NCBI GenBank assembly: GCA_031411995.1
Contig: JANOCD010000134.1
Coordinates: 1-64,000 of the forward strand
Source: Rudanella sp031411995
Lineage (GTDB): Bacteria > Bacteroidota > Bacteroidia > Cytophagales > Spirosomataceae
DNA length: 64,000 bases
Direction: 5' to 3'
The first letter of the stretch is position 1. The number at the start of each line of letters is the position of its first letter. The notes below the pieces were generated by a model. That model saw only the letters and a list, made by a program, of their open reading frames with translations, had not been told where the DNA came from and searched no databases. The translations under genes were made by a program, and so were the position numbers. Positions 41,328-50,639 of this stretch are shown here, piece after piece.

Positions 41328-42286
41328 TGCAACACCTCCTCATTCTTATTGGCATCAGCGGCAGCGGCAAATCGACGTTTGCGAAACAGTTTGTGCAGGA
41401 CAACCCCACGTATCTCCGCCTGAACCGCGACGATTTGCGCCGGAGCATTGTGCCGGTGCCACTGGGTGAATTCTGGAAATGGGACGATAAACGCAAAAAT
41501 CGCATTGAGCGGTTAGTGTCCGAGTTGGAGAAATCGGCCCTGTTGTCGGCCCTGGAAAGCGGCTGGAACGTGGTGATGGACAACACCCATTTGCGGCAGC
41601 GATACATTACCGAGCTACTAAAACTAATTGATAAACAGGCGACTACCAAAAATCCTATCGAGGTCACGTTTCAGGTTATAGATGTCCCGCTGAACACGGC
41701 TATTGAGCGTGACCGGCTCCGGCCCGACGTGGTGGGCGAAGCCGTTATCCGCGAGCAGCACAGCCGCCTGAACACGCTCAAAAAGATTTTCGACGTAAAT
41801 CAGAAACTCCAGTCCCCAACCATCCATACCCGCGTTGACCCGATGGTTCAGGACGATTCATTACCCAAATGTATCCTCGTGGACATCGACGGAACGGCGG
41901 CCAAAATTCACGACCGCTCCCCTTTCGACTGGAGCAACGTGGGCCGCGACTTGCCCAACACGCCCGTTTTGAACGTGGTACGGGCCATGCGGACTGCCGG
42001 TTATGCAGTGGTGTTCTTGTCGGGCCGCGACAGTGCCGCCCGCACCGAAACAGTGAGTTGGCTGCACCAACATCTTGGCTGGTCGGAAGGGCCGGACTAT
42101 GCCCTATTCATGCGCGCCCGCAACGATATGCGGAAGGATTCGATCATCAAACGCGAACTATTCGATGCCCACATCCGGGGTCGTTATTTCGTTGAACTCG
42201 TGCTTGACGACCGCGATCAGGTCGTGTCTCTCTGGCGACGCGACCTCGGTCTGACGTGTTTGCAGGTAGATTACGGGGATTTTTGA
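41327..42286 (+). CDS. T4 Pnkp-type polynucleotide kinase-phosphatase
   Basis: End-healing enzyme of 319 aa that adds a 5'-phosphate and removes 2',3'-cyclic or 3'-phosphates. The N-terminal kinase has the P-loop GISGSGKST (9-17), LNRDDLRRSI (about 35) and an NTHLRQRY lid. The C-terminal HAD phosphatase has DIDGTAA (about 190), VVFLSGRD and the ending VLDDRDQVVSLWRRDLGLTCLQVDYGDF pattern of T4 Pnkp. Domain order equals T4 Pnkp. It makes ends ready for the ligase just upstream. Its stop abuts the convergent VWA gene. Confidence 0.93.
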   Translation: MQHLLILIGISGSGKSTFAKQFVQDNPTYLRLNRDDLRRSIVPVPLGEFWKWDDKRKNRIERLVSELEKSALLSALESGWNVVMDNTHLRQRYITELLKLIDKQATTKNPIEVTFQVIDVPLNTAIERDRLRPDVVGEAVIREQHSRLNTLKKIFDVNQKLQSPTIHTRVDPMVQDDSLPKCILVDIDGTAAKIHDRSPFDWSNVGRDLPNTPVLNVVRAMRTAGYAVVFLSGRDSAARTETVSWLHQHLGWSEGPDYALFMRARNDMRKDSIIKRELFDAHIRGRYFVELVLDDRDQVVSLWRRDLGLTCLQVDYGDF

Positions 42287-43486
42287 CTACCTCCCCTTCA
42301 ACACAACATCATTATCTCCCGCCCATTGGGTCAGATCCTGTTTGTTGATTGCCGAGGCCATCAGGTCGGGGAAGAGGTTGGGCGTGCAGGCGAAAACGGG
42401 TACGCCGAGGTTTGCCAAAAACCGGGCGTTTTGGTTGTCGAACGAGGGGGCACCGCTGTCGTCTAAGGCCAGCAGGGTGACGAGTTGCACGCCTGAAGCC
42501 ACAAGTTCGGTCATGCGTTGGCGCATCTGTTCGGCGTTGCCGCCTTCGTAGAGGTCGGTGATGAGAACGAGAATCGTGTCGTCGGGTTTGGTGATGATTT
42601 GCTGGCAGTAGGTCAGGGCGCGGTTGATGTCGGTACCACCACCGAGTTGCACGCCAAACAGCAGATCGACGGGGTCTTTGAGGTCGTCGGTGAGGTCGGC
42701 CACTTCGGTATCGAACACCACCATGCGCGTGTTGACGGTGGGAATGCTGGCCATCACCGCCCCAAAAATCCCCGAATACACCACCGACTGCCCCATCGAC
42801 CCACTTTGGTCTAAACACAACACAATATCCTTCAGCGATCGGCGCGATTTGCGTCCGTATCCGATCTTTATTTCCGGGATAATCGTTTTATAATCAGCCT
42901 GATAATGTTTCAGGTTCTTGCGGATGGTGCTGTTCCAGTCCATCTCGTTGTGCCGGGGCCGGTTGTTGCGAGCCGCCCGGTTTATAGCTCCCGTGATGGC
43001 CTGAATGGTCTTTTGTTCCACCTTTTGCATCAGTTCGTCCACCACTTTCTGTACCACCCGCCGGGCCGTGTCTTTAGTTTTCGATGGAATCAGTTTGCCT
43101 AATTCCATGAGCGTGGCAACCAATTGCACATCGGGCGTGGCCTGTTCCAGAATGTCGGGTTCGGTCAGGAGTTTCTGGCGGAGTTCGGGGTTTTTGAGGG
43201 CATCGCTCTGCATTACCTGCACCACCGATTGCGGGAAAAACGTGCTGATGTCGCCCAACCACCGCGCCACGTTGGGTTGCGAAGGCCCCCGCCCGCCCTG
43301 CCGACTGTCGGCCTCGCCATACTGGAACGCCCCCCGGCGGTCAAATTCGTACAGAGCCGCCAAAGCCGCGTCGATTTGGGCCTCCTGTTCGGCGAGGGCT
43401 GCGCCGGTGCCATCGGCTTCATTGCCGCCCAAAATGAGCCGCCAGCGGGTTAAAAGGTCAGTTTTATCCATCATTTTTATAGTCAT
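42287..43486 (-). CDS. VWA domain protein (CoxE/YehP-like)
   Basis: A 399-aa protein with a von Willebrand A domain in its C-terminal half. MIDAS motif VLCLDQSGSMGQS (Asp near 220) and the later TDLYEGG. The N-terminal half is helical. It is the last gene of a five-gene operon and pairs with the MoxR ATPase, the usual MoxR-VWA partnership for remodelling protein or nucleoprotein complexes. Two starts are possible: 43486 (MTIK) or 43474 (MMDK), the latter after AAAA. It faces Pnkp tail to tail with no gap. Confidence 0.88.
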   Translation of the reverse strand: MTIKMMDKTDLLTRWRLILGGNEADGTGAALAEQEAQIDAALAALYEFDRRGAFQYGEADSRQGGRGPSQPNVARWLGDISTFFPQSVVQVMQSDALKNPELRQKLLTEPDILEQATPDVQLVATLMELGKLIPSKTKDTARRVVQKVVDELMQKVEQKTIQAITGAINRAARNNRPRHNEMDWNSTIRKNLKHYQADYKTIIPEIKIGYGRKSRRSLKDIVLCLDQSGSMGQSVVYSGIFGAVMASIPTVNTRMVVFDTEVADLTDDLKDPVDLLFGVQLGGGTDINRALTYCQQIITKPDDTILVLITDLYEGGNAEQMRQRMTELVASGVQLVTLLALDDSGAPSFDNQNARFLANLGVPVFACTPNLFPDLMASAINKQDLTQWAGDNDVVLKGR

Positions 43487-43489
43487 TCA

Positions 43490-45763
43490 TCATACCCCCA
43501 ACAACTCCCGCACCACGCTTAACACTCGCCCGGCCCGCTCCGAATGGAACGTTTTTGGTCCGGTTTCGGCCACTCGCTTGCCCCCGTCGATCACCGCGCC
43601 CTGCCGGGCTTTTTGGCCCAACTGCCGACGGTCGGCGGGGTCGAAACGGGAGAATGTTCGGCGCAAAATGGGCAACAGTTCGCTGAATTGGGGGTTTGGC
43701 AAGTCGGCTACCCATTTGTAAAGCAGGTTCCAGAGCGTGTGGTCATAGAGCAAAATCAGGCCACTTCCCGTCAGGAATCCTTCAAGCCAGGCCGCCGAAT
43801 AAGCCGGGTCGTGCCCCACCGACAGAGCCAGCCCAAAAGCCCGCGCCGTGTCGGGTTCGTCCAGCACCTGCCCATCGAAAAGCAGCCGACACAGGCCACC
43901 CGCAATGAGCGCGTGAATGCCCGGCATAGTTCCATCGGGTTTCATGGTTTCGGCTTTGACCAGCAATTTCTGGAGCGTGTCGAGCCAGCCCGTGCGGAGG
44001 GCTTCCGATTCGTGCAGGCGCGTGGCCTCATTCACGAACCGAATTTGGGTCAGCATGGTGGCTGCACTGTCGTTATCGAGACCATAACAGGCGTTGGGCA
44101 GACCGATGCAGACCCGCGTAATCAAACCCTCCACCAACTGGTTAATCACGGTCAGGTCGGTCTTGCGCACGTTTCCGTAGCGGCTGATTTCGACCAAAGG
44201 TGTGAACGCCTGCATCAGCTCCAGTACGTCGGCGGAAAGGGTTGCCAACTCGCCCACGCGGGTCAGCAATTGCTCGATGGCTCCGAACAACTCCGCCGGA
44301 ATGGCCTGTTGCACCAGCCCTGCCAACTCGTTGATCCGGGCTGATTGTCGGCTTTTTTCGAGCAGAAACGCCGTGGCTGCATCCACCACGCTGTTGCCAT
44401 AAATGGCCTTTCCGACCAACTGAAGCACCATTTCTGGTTCCCACCGGAGCCGCCACACCTCTTTGAACGTGCCTTTGGTTTTGGCTCCCACCTGTTGACC
44501 CCAGCCAACTTCCAGCACCAGCAAACGGTGCAGAAACCGGCTTCGGTTCAGGTCAAGTTCTTTGCGCAAATCCAGTTCGAGGTCTTTGCGTTCTGCCGTT
44601 TGAGCAAGCCGGAGTTTGCGGGCTTGTGTCTCAAAATCGGCTTGCAGAGGCAATTTGGGTGTGTCGTCGGGGACACGACCCATCTTTTTGCCCACAATCA
44701 ACTCGTCCTCCACTAATTTCAACAGAATTCCTTCGCCAAAACACAGCACCGTTTGGGTGGCTTCGTTGAGTTCGGCCAAACCGGGGCGGGGCATCCCGCG
44801 CAGAGCCGCCAAGGACTCCGCCAGTCGGTAGGCTTCGATGACGTGAGCCGTGGACGTATCCATTTTGTTTTTCCGAAACAGCCTCGCTACATGGGTCAGC
44901 CAGCGGATGCCCGTGTCGTCGGGATGGTGCTGGGCGGCACACCGCCAGTTGTGGTCGTACCAACCCGGCGAGGTGATGCCCGCGCCATAGCCACTGCGCC
45001 AGCCGAGCCGGTCATACGTCCACGGAATCCAGGTGACAGAAACGGGCGTTTTTGGCAAGCCTTTCAGTTGTTTGGTATCCTCTTTCTTTGTTGATTCCCA
45101 GTCGACTAAAGCCGGTCCGTGCCAGGCACCGCACACCACCACCACGTTCTGAAATCGGTCGCTCTGCGCCTGCCGGATCAGGGTTCGCATAGAGGCTTCG
45201 CGCCGTTCGTTTTCGTTGTCTACGGGCGCGTGTTCGCGGAGGGCGGTCATGGCGTGTTGCACAGCCTCAAAATGTTCCAGCGCGTGACCGGCCACATAAC
45301 GTTGCTCCACGTGCTGCTCCCACCACGTCTCGCTATCCGTAAAACCATCTGCCTGAGCCAGCGGAAAAAGGGAGTCCTTGGGCGAAGGGTGGGGGGCGAG
45401 GGGTGAAGGGTGGAGTGGTGAGTCTTCAGGGCTGGGAGTTTCGGGATTTGACGGTTCACTGAAAAGCGGTAAGTCGATCATGCGGGTGGGAACGCCCGCC
45501 CGGACGGCCCACTGCATGGCCTGCCATTCGGGAGAGAACTCCGCAAACGGATAAAAAACGGCCTGTTTCGGATTGTCGGGGTTATAGGCCAATATGGCAA
45601 CCGGCGGCTGCAAGTCGCTGCTGGTCAGATGTTTCAATACAACGTCGAGTTGGGGGGCACCTTCCACCAGCAACAAATCGGGCTGAAGCACCGCCAGCGC
45701 ATCGGCCACATACCGCGCCGACCCCACCCCATGATGGCGAATACCGAGGATTGACAGGATCAT
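43490..45763 (-). CDS. DUF5682 family protein
   Basis: 757-aa protein of the MoxR-associated DUF5682 family, similar in size and context to E. coli YehM. It starts ILSILGIRHHGVGSARYVADAL, a conserved signature with HHG, and has VCGAWHGPALVDW near 215 (a GxWH element). The fold and activity are unknown; conserved His residues hint at catalysis. A Pro/Ser-rich low-complexity insert (about 108-130) coincides with repetitive GA-rich DNA. It overlaps the MoxR stop by 4 nt (ATGA). Confidence 0.86.
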   Translation of the reverse strand: MILSILGIRHHGVGSARYVADALAVLQPDLLLVEGAPQLDVVLKHLTSSDLQPPVAILAYNPDNPKQAVFYPFAEFSPEWQAMQWAVRAGVPTRMIDLPLFSEPSNPETPSPEDSPLHPSPLAPHPSPKDSLFPLAQADGFTDSETWWEQHVEQRYVAGHALEHFEAVQHAMTALREHAPVDNENERREASMRTLIRQAQSDRFQNVVVVCGAWHGPALVDWESTKKEDTKQLKGLPKTPVSVTWIPWTYDRLGWRSGYGAGITSPGWYDHNWRCAAQHHPDDTGIRWLTHVARLFRKNKMDTSTAHVIEAYRLAESLAALRGMPRPGLAELNEATQTVLCFGEGILLKLVEDELIVGKKMGRVPDDTPKLPLQADFETQARKLRLAQTAERKDLELDLRKELDLNRSRFLHRLLVLEVGWGQQVGAKTKGTFKEVWRLRWEPEMVLQLVGKAIYGNSVVDAATAFLLEKSRQSARINELAGLVQQAIPAELFGAIEQLLTRVGELATLSADVLELMQAFTPLVEISRYGNVRKTDLTVINQLVEGLITRVCIGLPNACYGLDNDSAATMLTQIRFVNEATRLHESEALRTGWLDTLQKLLVKAETMKPDGTMPGIHALIAGGLCRLLFDGQVLDEPDTARAFGLALSVGHDPAYSAAWLEGFLTGSGLILLYDHTLWNLLYKWVADLPNPQFSELLPILRRTFSRFDPADRRQLGQKARQGAVIDGGKRVAETGPKTFHSERAGRVLSVVRELLGV

Positions 45764-46839
45764 AGCCCAATTTCCTTACAGGCCCGGTACATGTCGCGCC
45801 ATTCTTCGCGGGGTTTCAGAACAGTTTCGAGGTATTCATTCCAGACAACTTTGTCCTGAACGGGGTCTTTCACTACGGCTCCAATCAGCCCGGCTGCTAC
45901 GTCGTGCGCCCGCAGTTGCCCATCGCCAAAGTGAGCCGCCAAGGCCAGCCCGCTGTTTACTACCGAGATGGCTTCGGCGGTACTCATGGAGCCGGATGGT
46001 GTTTTGAGTTTGGTTTTTCCATCGTCGGTGAGGCCCGCCCGAAGTTCGCGGAACACCGTCACCACGCGCCGGAGTTCGTGCATGGAGGGGGCTTCCACGG
46101 GCAGTTCGAGGGTGCGGGCCATGCTCGCCACGCGCCGTTGGACAATGTCGATTTCCTCGTCCATGTTGGTCGGGACGGGCAGAATAACCGTGTTGAACCG
46201 GCGTTTCAATGCGCCCGACAGTTCGTTTACGCCCTTGTCGCGGTTGTTGGCGGTGGCGATCACGTTGAACCCTTTGATGGCCTGAATCTCGATGTTCAAC
46301 TCAGGAACGGGCAGCATTTTCTCCGACAAAATGGTGATGAGCGTGTCCTGCACATCGGCCGAAATCCGCGTCAGTTCCTCAATTCGGGCGATTTTGCCTT
46401 CGCGCATAGCCGTCATCATCGGTGTTGTGACCAAGGCCCGTTCGGTTGGGCCTTCGGAGAGCAGCCGGGCGTAGTTCCAGCCGTAGCGGATGGATTCTTC
46501 GCTTGTTCCGGCGGTGCCCTGAATCAGCAAGGTCGAGTTCCCCGACACGGCAGCCGCGAGGTGTTCGGCCACCCACGATTTGGCGGTTCCGGGCAGGCCA
46601 TAGAGTAGCAAGGCCCGGTCGGTGGTGAGGGTGGCCACGGCAATTTCCATCAGTCTGCGTTGCCCAATGTATTTTGGTGAGATTTCGTACCCGTTTTTGA
46701 GTTTGCCACCCAGCAGATACGTGACCACGGCCATAGGCGACAGTTTCCAGTTGGGGGGCCGCCCGGCGGTGTCTTGCTTGGCGAGTTCGGCCAGTTCTTC
46801 GGCAAATTGGTCTTCGGCGTGTTGGCGGAGCAGGTTCAT
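45760..46839 (-). CDS. MoxR-family AAA+ ATPase (YehL-like)
   Basis: A 359-aa AAA+ ATPase. Walker A GLPGTAKSW (about 80-88), Walker B-region KIARIEELTRISADVQDTL, sensor 1 NVIATANNRDKGVNELSGALKRRFN and arginine finger RRFN. MoxR ATPases pair with VWA proteins in chaperone-like complexes. It lies between DUF5691 and DUF5682; the latter start overlaps its stop by 4 nt. Together the five genes match the conserved SWIM-DUF5691-MoxR-DUF5682-VWA set. Confidence 0.92.
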   Translation of the reverse strand: MNLLRQHAEDQFAEELAELAKQDTAGRPPNWKLSPMAVVTYLLGGKLKNGYEISPKYIGQRRLMEIAVATLTTDRALLLYGLPGTAKSWVAEHLAAAVSGNSTLLIQGTAGTSEESIRYGWNYARLLSEGPTERALVTTPMMTAMREGKIARIEELTRISADVQDTLITILSEKMLPVPELNIEIQAIKGFNVIATANNRDKGVNELSGALKRRFNTVILPVPTNMDEEIDIVQRRVASMARTLELPVEAPSMHELRRVVTVFRELRAGLTDDGKTKLKTPSGSMSTAEAISVVNSGLALAAHFGDGQLRAHDVAAGLIGAVVKDPVQDKVVWNEYLETVLKPREEWRDMYRACKEIGL

Positions 46840-46850
46840 GCGATTTGTGT

Positions 46851-48434
46851 TTACAGATTGTCTATAGCCTGACGCATAGCCAAGCCGGTTTTCAATGGAT
46901 GCAGCAGGTGCAGATGGGCTGTGTGTTGTTGCAGCTCAGGAATAAACTGATTCAGGATACTACCCGCTGTTACCAGAATAGCCGGATGAATGACCGTAAG
47001 CGCGTCCCGGAAAAACTGCCGTTCGGCACCCTCAATACGAGGCCGTTTCTCCCAAGTTTTCAGCATTGCCGTCCAAACATATTCGCTAAAAGGGAGAGAC
47101 CAGGGAGCCACTGATTCAGCGCGCGTTAAAAACTGATAGTTTCCATACATTTCAGTCAGGTCGAAGTGGTTTTGGATCATCACCTGTTGTTCATCAGGTG
47201 GGATTAATTCGAGAAGTTTAGGCCAATCACTCACGAGCGTTCGGTAGGGTAGCAGATCGGCTACCCACTCGGCTCGCCTGAATTTTTCTATCATCATCCC
47301 TAAGGTGTGAACCATCCCATCTTCCTCGTCTTTAATCCAGGATTGGCTCATGAAGAAGTGAACGGGGTTCAAGCTGTCATTTTCCAAAATAAGATTCCAG
47401 CAGGTAGGGTGAATACGGATGATGATGTTCATCAGCCAGGCGACGTTTTGTAAGGGTGCGGTCAGTTCGCTACTGCTGATAATACCGAGACTTTGCATCG
47501 TTTGCTGGTTAAAAAAGCCATCGGGTTTATCGGGCAATTGGAGGCTCTTTGCTGTTTTACCCGTCATAGACTCAATGATTCCGCTCCGTTTCGATACGTA
47601 TTTTTTTAGTTGAGCCGTAACCTCATCAAATAACGCACTGCCGGGAACTGCCAGCAACATCTGTGTAACCTGCTCATAGAGATCGGTTTGCACTGGTTTG
47701 GGCTTCTTAACTTTCGCTAATTCAGCCCTGAATTTTTCCAGCAAAGGCACATCGGCCAAACTCAACCGATTATGAATCGAGAGAGCGGATAAAAACCATT
47801 TCCGCTCCGAAAGTGGTTCTTGCGGCCAGGCTTCTTCTACCAGCACCCTTGCCCGATCAGGATCAGTTGACCCTATGTCTATAATGGCAAACGCCCGACT
47901 AATACCAGCACTGTTTTGGTAGGTTTGTTCGGGAGATCGAGGGGATTCATACACCCAATCGGGGTTAAACTGCCCAAGCCAGATACCACGATTGCCCAGC
48001 AAGTCATAAACAAGATCAGAATCAACTTCAAATTCTCCTTTATTCTGTCGAGACATTACCTGAACGAGCCTGTTGGCCGGCAACACCCAATCTCGTTCCC
48101 GGCACTTATTCACCCATTTCTCCAACAACCGCCGGTTAGGCATCTGCTCGTCTAGCATTTCGTCCAGCAACCGCATGGCTTCTTTCGGGGCATAGGCCTT
48201 AGTTTCGGGTGGGCAAACCGGCAAATCGGGCAACGCAACCGACAGGGGTTCGGCCCCGGCCCGGAGATAATTTCCGGCCAAAGCCGACGTTCTCAGCAAC
48301 GTTTTTTCGGCAGATAAACCCGCGTCTATCGAGCGCAGTTCAGCGGGGAGTTGCGTCAGGTCGGGTTGTCGTCGGTCGGTGCCAAGCAGAGCGGTCTCCA
48401 CGATGGTTAGCCACCAGGATTGGTTGTTGGTCAT
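46851..48434 (-). CDS. DUF5691 family protein
   Basis: A 527-aa helical protein of the DUF5691 family, recurrent in SWIM/MoxR/VWA operons. It starts NNQSWWLTIVETALLGTDRRQPDLTQLPAELR, the family signature near the N-terminus, and has repeated Leu-rich helices. Function unknown. Its ATG immediately follows the SWIM gene stop. Base composition is more AT-rich than the flanking MoxR and SWIM genes. Confidence 0.83.
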   Translation of the reverse strand: MTNNQSWWLTIVETALLGTDRRQPDLTQLPAELRSIDAGLSAEKTLLRTSALAGNYLRAGAEPLSVALPDLPVCPPETKAYAPKEAMRLLDEMLDEQMPNRRLLEKWVNKCRERDWVLPANRLVQVMSRQNKGEFEVDSDLVYDLLGNRGIWLGQFNPDWVYESPRSPEQTYQNSAGISRAFAIIDIGSTDPDRARVLVEEAWPQEPLSERKWFLSALSIHNRLSLADVPLLEKFRAELAKVKKPKPVQTDLYEQVTQMLLAVPGSALFDEVTAQLKKYVSKRSGIIESMTGKTAKSLQLPDKPDGFFNQQTMQSLGIISSSELTAPLQNVAWLMNIIIRIHPTCWNLILENDSLNPVHFFMSQSWIKDEEDGMVHTLGMMIEKFRRAEWVADLLPYRTLVSDWPKLLELIPPDEQQVMIQNHFDLTEMYGNYQFLTRAESVAPWSLPFSEYVWTAMLKTWEKRPRIEGAERQFFRDALTVIHPAILVTAGSILNQFIPELQQHTAHLHLLHPLKTGLAMRQAIDNL

Positions 48435-49784
48435 TTACAGACTAAAATACTCCTCCCCAACCCACAGGCCGAGGGGTTGAACATGGGTTTGGTGGCGAAG
48501 CAAAAACACGGTTGCGGGGTGACCGCCTGTCAGGGCAAGCCAGCGATAAAAAACATCGTCGGGCCACTGTGAATCAATGGGTTGACTTTGGCCGTTCTGG
48601 TCGCGGAGGTACTGCTTGCCCGCATCGGTGGCCAGCGAAAGCGGCCCCGCAAGTTGCGGTACGGCTTCCGCCCAGGGCGATAGATTCAGCACATCGGCCA
48701 ATGCTTGTTGCGCGGCTTGCCAGTTGGCCTGTACAATTGTTTCGGAAGGGGGCAAAGACCCGTCTGAATGAGCCAGTTTCTGGATTTTCACCACCGCCCG
48801 ATACGGCCACCGGCCCGGATAAAAAACCAGCGTGGCCATGATCCGGCTGCCGGGCATCAGGCTCGTATCGATAGGCATCTTTTTATAGGCAAAGTTGAGT
48901 ACCAGCGCGAACCGCCCCGACTTTTCTCCATACAGATAATTCCGTTGAACGGTCAGGTCGTCTTCCTGCGTGGTTTGGCGCGACAACACCAGAAACGTGT
49001 CAGTTAGGTTTTCGGCATCGGGCAGTTCAACCAGGTCTTTCTGATTGATCGTCAGGCCAAGTTGGGTGCGTACATCAGCCTGTAAATCAGGCGATAAATA
49101 CCCCATTCGATTAAACGCGGACGTGATCAGATGCAGTTGACCGAGTTGCCGGAGGGCTTCACCTTGCCAGGCTGTCCCATCGAAAAAGGGCAGGTTGCCA
49201 AGCTGTTTCACCCGCGTGGCCAGTCCGGGGGCTTTCGCATCGACCATGCGCGAGGCCATTTTTTCCCAGAAAGCCGCTCCCTTTTCGGGCATCGACAGCA
49301 GTCCTGTTCGGACAAGGTCTTCCATCCAGCGGTCGAGTTCGACAACGCCCGCCCGCACACTATCGAGCCGTTGGGAAGCCCTTTTTTGATTGTCGGTGGT
49401 TTTGCGGTCGGGGGCAGGATTCGGGACTTCGGGGACTGGTGTTTTGGTGGCTTTGCTCCCGCGCTTATCCATCCATTCGCTCACCCAGGCGGGTTCGGGG
49501 GCGGAGCTGAATGAGGCTGGTTCGTGCCCATACAACAGCAACAAACCAATGCCGTGTTTGCAGGGGAATTTCCGGCTGGGGCAGGAGCATTTAAAGGCCA
49601 CATCGAGCAAGTCAACCGAACTGCGGTAGGGGTCTTTGCCGCTGCCCTGCACTTCGCCCCAAACAACGCGCTCATTGTGATTCAGCGTGGGCCATTTGGG
49701 TAATCGGGCGAGATCTTTTCCGGCTTTGAGTGAGGCCGAATCGGGCGCAAGCGCGTAGATTTGTTCGTCAGAAAAAAGGGGCAC
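48435..49784 (-). CDS. SWIM zinc-finger protein, first gene of the MoxR operon
   Basis: 449 aa with a SWIM finger FKCSCPSRKFPCKHGIGLLL (CxC...CxH, about 65-84), a nucleic-acid or protein binding zinc module. A helical C-terminal part ends LGLWVGEEYFSL. The start is placed at a GTG at 49784 (MPLFSDEQIYALAPDSAS), typical of this family. The frame stays open upstream to 50198, but that portion is antisense to the TrmN6 gene and does not look coding. E. coli YehQ is a plausible counterpart. Confidence 0.85.
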   Translation of the reverse strand: MPLFSDEQIYALAPDSASLKAGKDLARLPKWPTLNHNERVVWGEVQGSGKDPYRSSVDLLDVAFKCSCPSRKFPCKHGIGLLLLYGHEPASFSSAPEPAWVSEWMDKRGSKATKTPVPEVPNPAPDRKTTDNQKRASQRLDSVRAGVVELDRWMEDLVRTGLLSMPEKGAAFWEKMASRMVDAKAPGLATRVKQLGNLPFFDGTAWQGEALRQLGQLHLITSAFNRMGYLSPDLQADVRTQLGLTINQKDLVELPDAENLTDTFLVLSRQTTQEDDLTVQRNYLYGEKSGRFALVLNFAYKKMPIDTSLMPGSRIMATLVFYPGRWPYRAVVKIQKLAHSDGSLPPSETIVQANWQAAQQALADVLNLSPWAEAVPQLAGPLSLATDAGKQYLRDQNGQSQPIDSQWPDDVFYRWLALTGGHPATVFLLRHQTHVQPLGLWVGEEYFSL

Positions 49785-49880
49785 AGGAACGAAAAGAAGG
49801 GGCGTACCAGCGGATTGCTGTATGCTCAAATATACGCATAACGGCCCGAATCGCCAATTGATTTTGGCAACAATAACTCC

Positions 49881-50627
49881 ATGTTTCGTTTCAAACAATT
49901 CACCATTCACCAAGACCAGACCGCTATGAAAGTCTGCACCGATGCCTGTGTGCTGGGTGCATGGACTTCGGCCGACCGTTTGATGCTGCCCGGTTCGGCC
50001 CCGGCCATTCTCGACATTGGCACCGGCACGGGTTTGCTGGCTTTGATGGCGGCTCAGAATCACCCAACTGCCCTGGTCGATGCCGTTGAGATCGACCAAG
50101 ATGCGTTTCGCCAAGCCACCGAAAATGCAAAAAACAGCCCCTTCTCTAACCGGATTCAGGTGCATCAACTCGCCATTCAGGATTACCAACCCGGCCACTC
50201 ATACGACCTGATTCTGACCAATCCACCATTTTTCACCAACCACCTGCGCTCACCCGATGCAGCCACCAACCGCGCCCTCCACACCGACACGCTTCCTTTT
50301 GTCGACTTAGTTACGGCTGTTGATCGGCTCCTGAAACCCGACGGCCAATGGTGGGTGTTGTTGCCGCCTTACGAAGCAGGGCAGTTAGATCAATTGGCCA
50401 CAACCGTCGGTTTGCATCCGTTTGAGCGGCTCCGGCTCCGGCACAACGCCATCAAAGCTCCCTTTCGGCATATTACGGGCTATAGCCACCAATCCAAACC
50501 CCTCCACATCCAGACGCTCACGATCCACGAACCCGACAGTAACAACCGGATCGCCGGACCGCCCAACCGCGAGCAATACACCAATGCGTTCCGGCAACTT
50601 CTCCGGCCTTTTTACCTGATTTTTTAA
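49881..50627 (+). CDS. tRNA1(Val) A37 N6-methyltransferase TrmN6-like
   Basis: SAM-dependent methyltransferase of 248 aa. The SAM motif ILDIGTGTGLLALM (about 44-57) and the N6-adenine motif LTNPPFF (about 112-118) match YfiC/TrmN6, which methylates A37 of tRNA1-Val. The N-terminus MFRFKQFTIHQDQTAMKVCTDACVLGAW is characteristic. It is divergent from the SWIM gene, 96 nt away, and a GT2 gene follows 12 nt later. Specificity is inferred from the family. Confidence 0.9.
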   Translation: MFRFKQFTIHQDQTAMKVCTDACVLGAWTSADRLMLPGSAPAILDIGTGTGLLALMAAQNHPTALVDAVEIDQDAFRQATENAKNSPFSNRIQVHQLAIQDYQPGHSYDLILTNPPFFTNHLRSPDAATNRALHTDTLPFVDLVTAVDRLLKPDGQWWVLLPPYEAGQLDQLATTVGLHPFERLRLRHNAIKAPFRHITGYSHQSKPLHIQTLTIHEPDSNNRIAGPPNREQYTNAFRQLLRPFYLIF

Positions 50628-50639
50628 GAACTTTGCAGT

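Noticed and set aside
43544..44344. Plus-strand open frame of 266 codons inside the DUF5682 gene
   Set aside because: Shadow of the minus-strand gene; His/Gln-rich product without motifs.
49785..50198. N-terminal extension of the SWIM protein by 138 codons
   Set aside because: The extension overlaps the promoter region and the divergent methyltransferase gene, and the protein in it resembles no SWIM family N-terminus.
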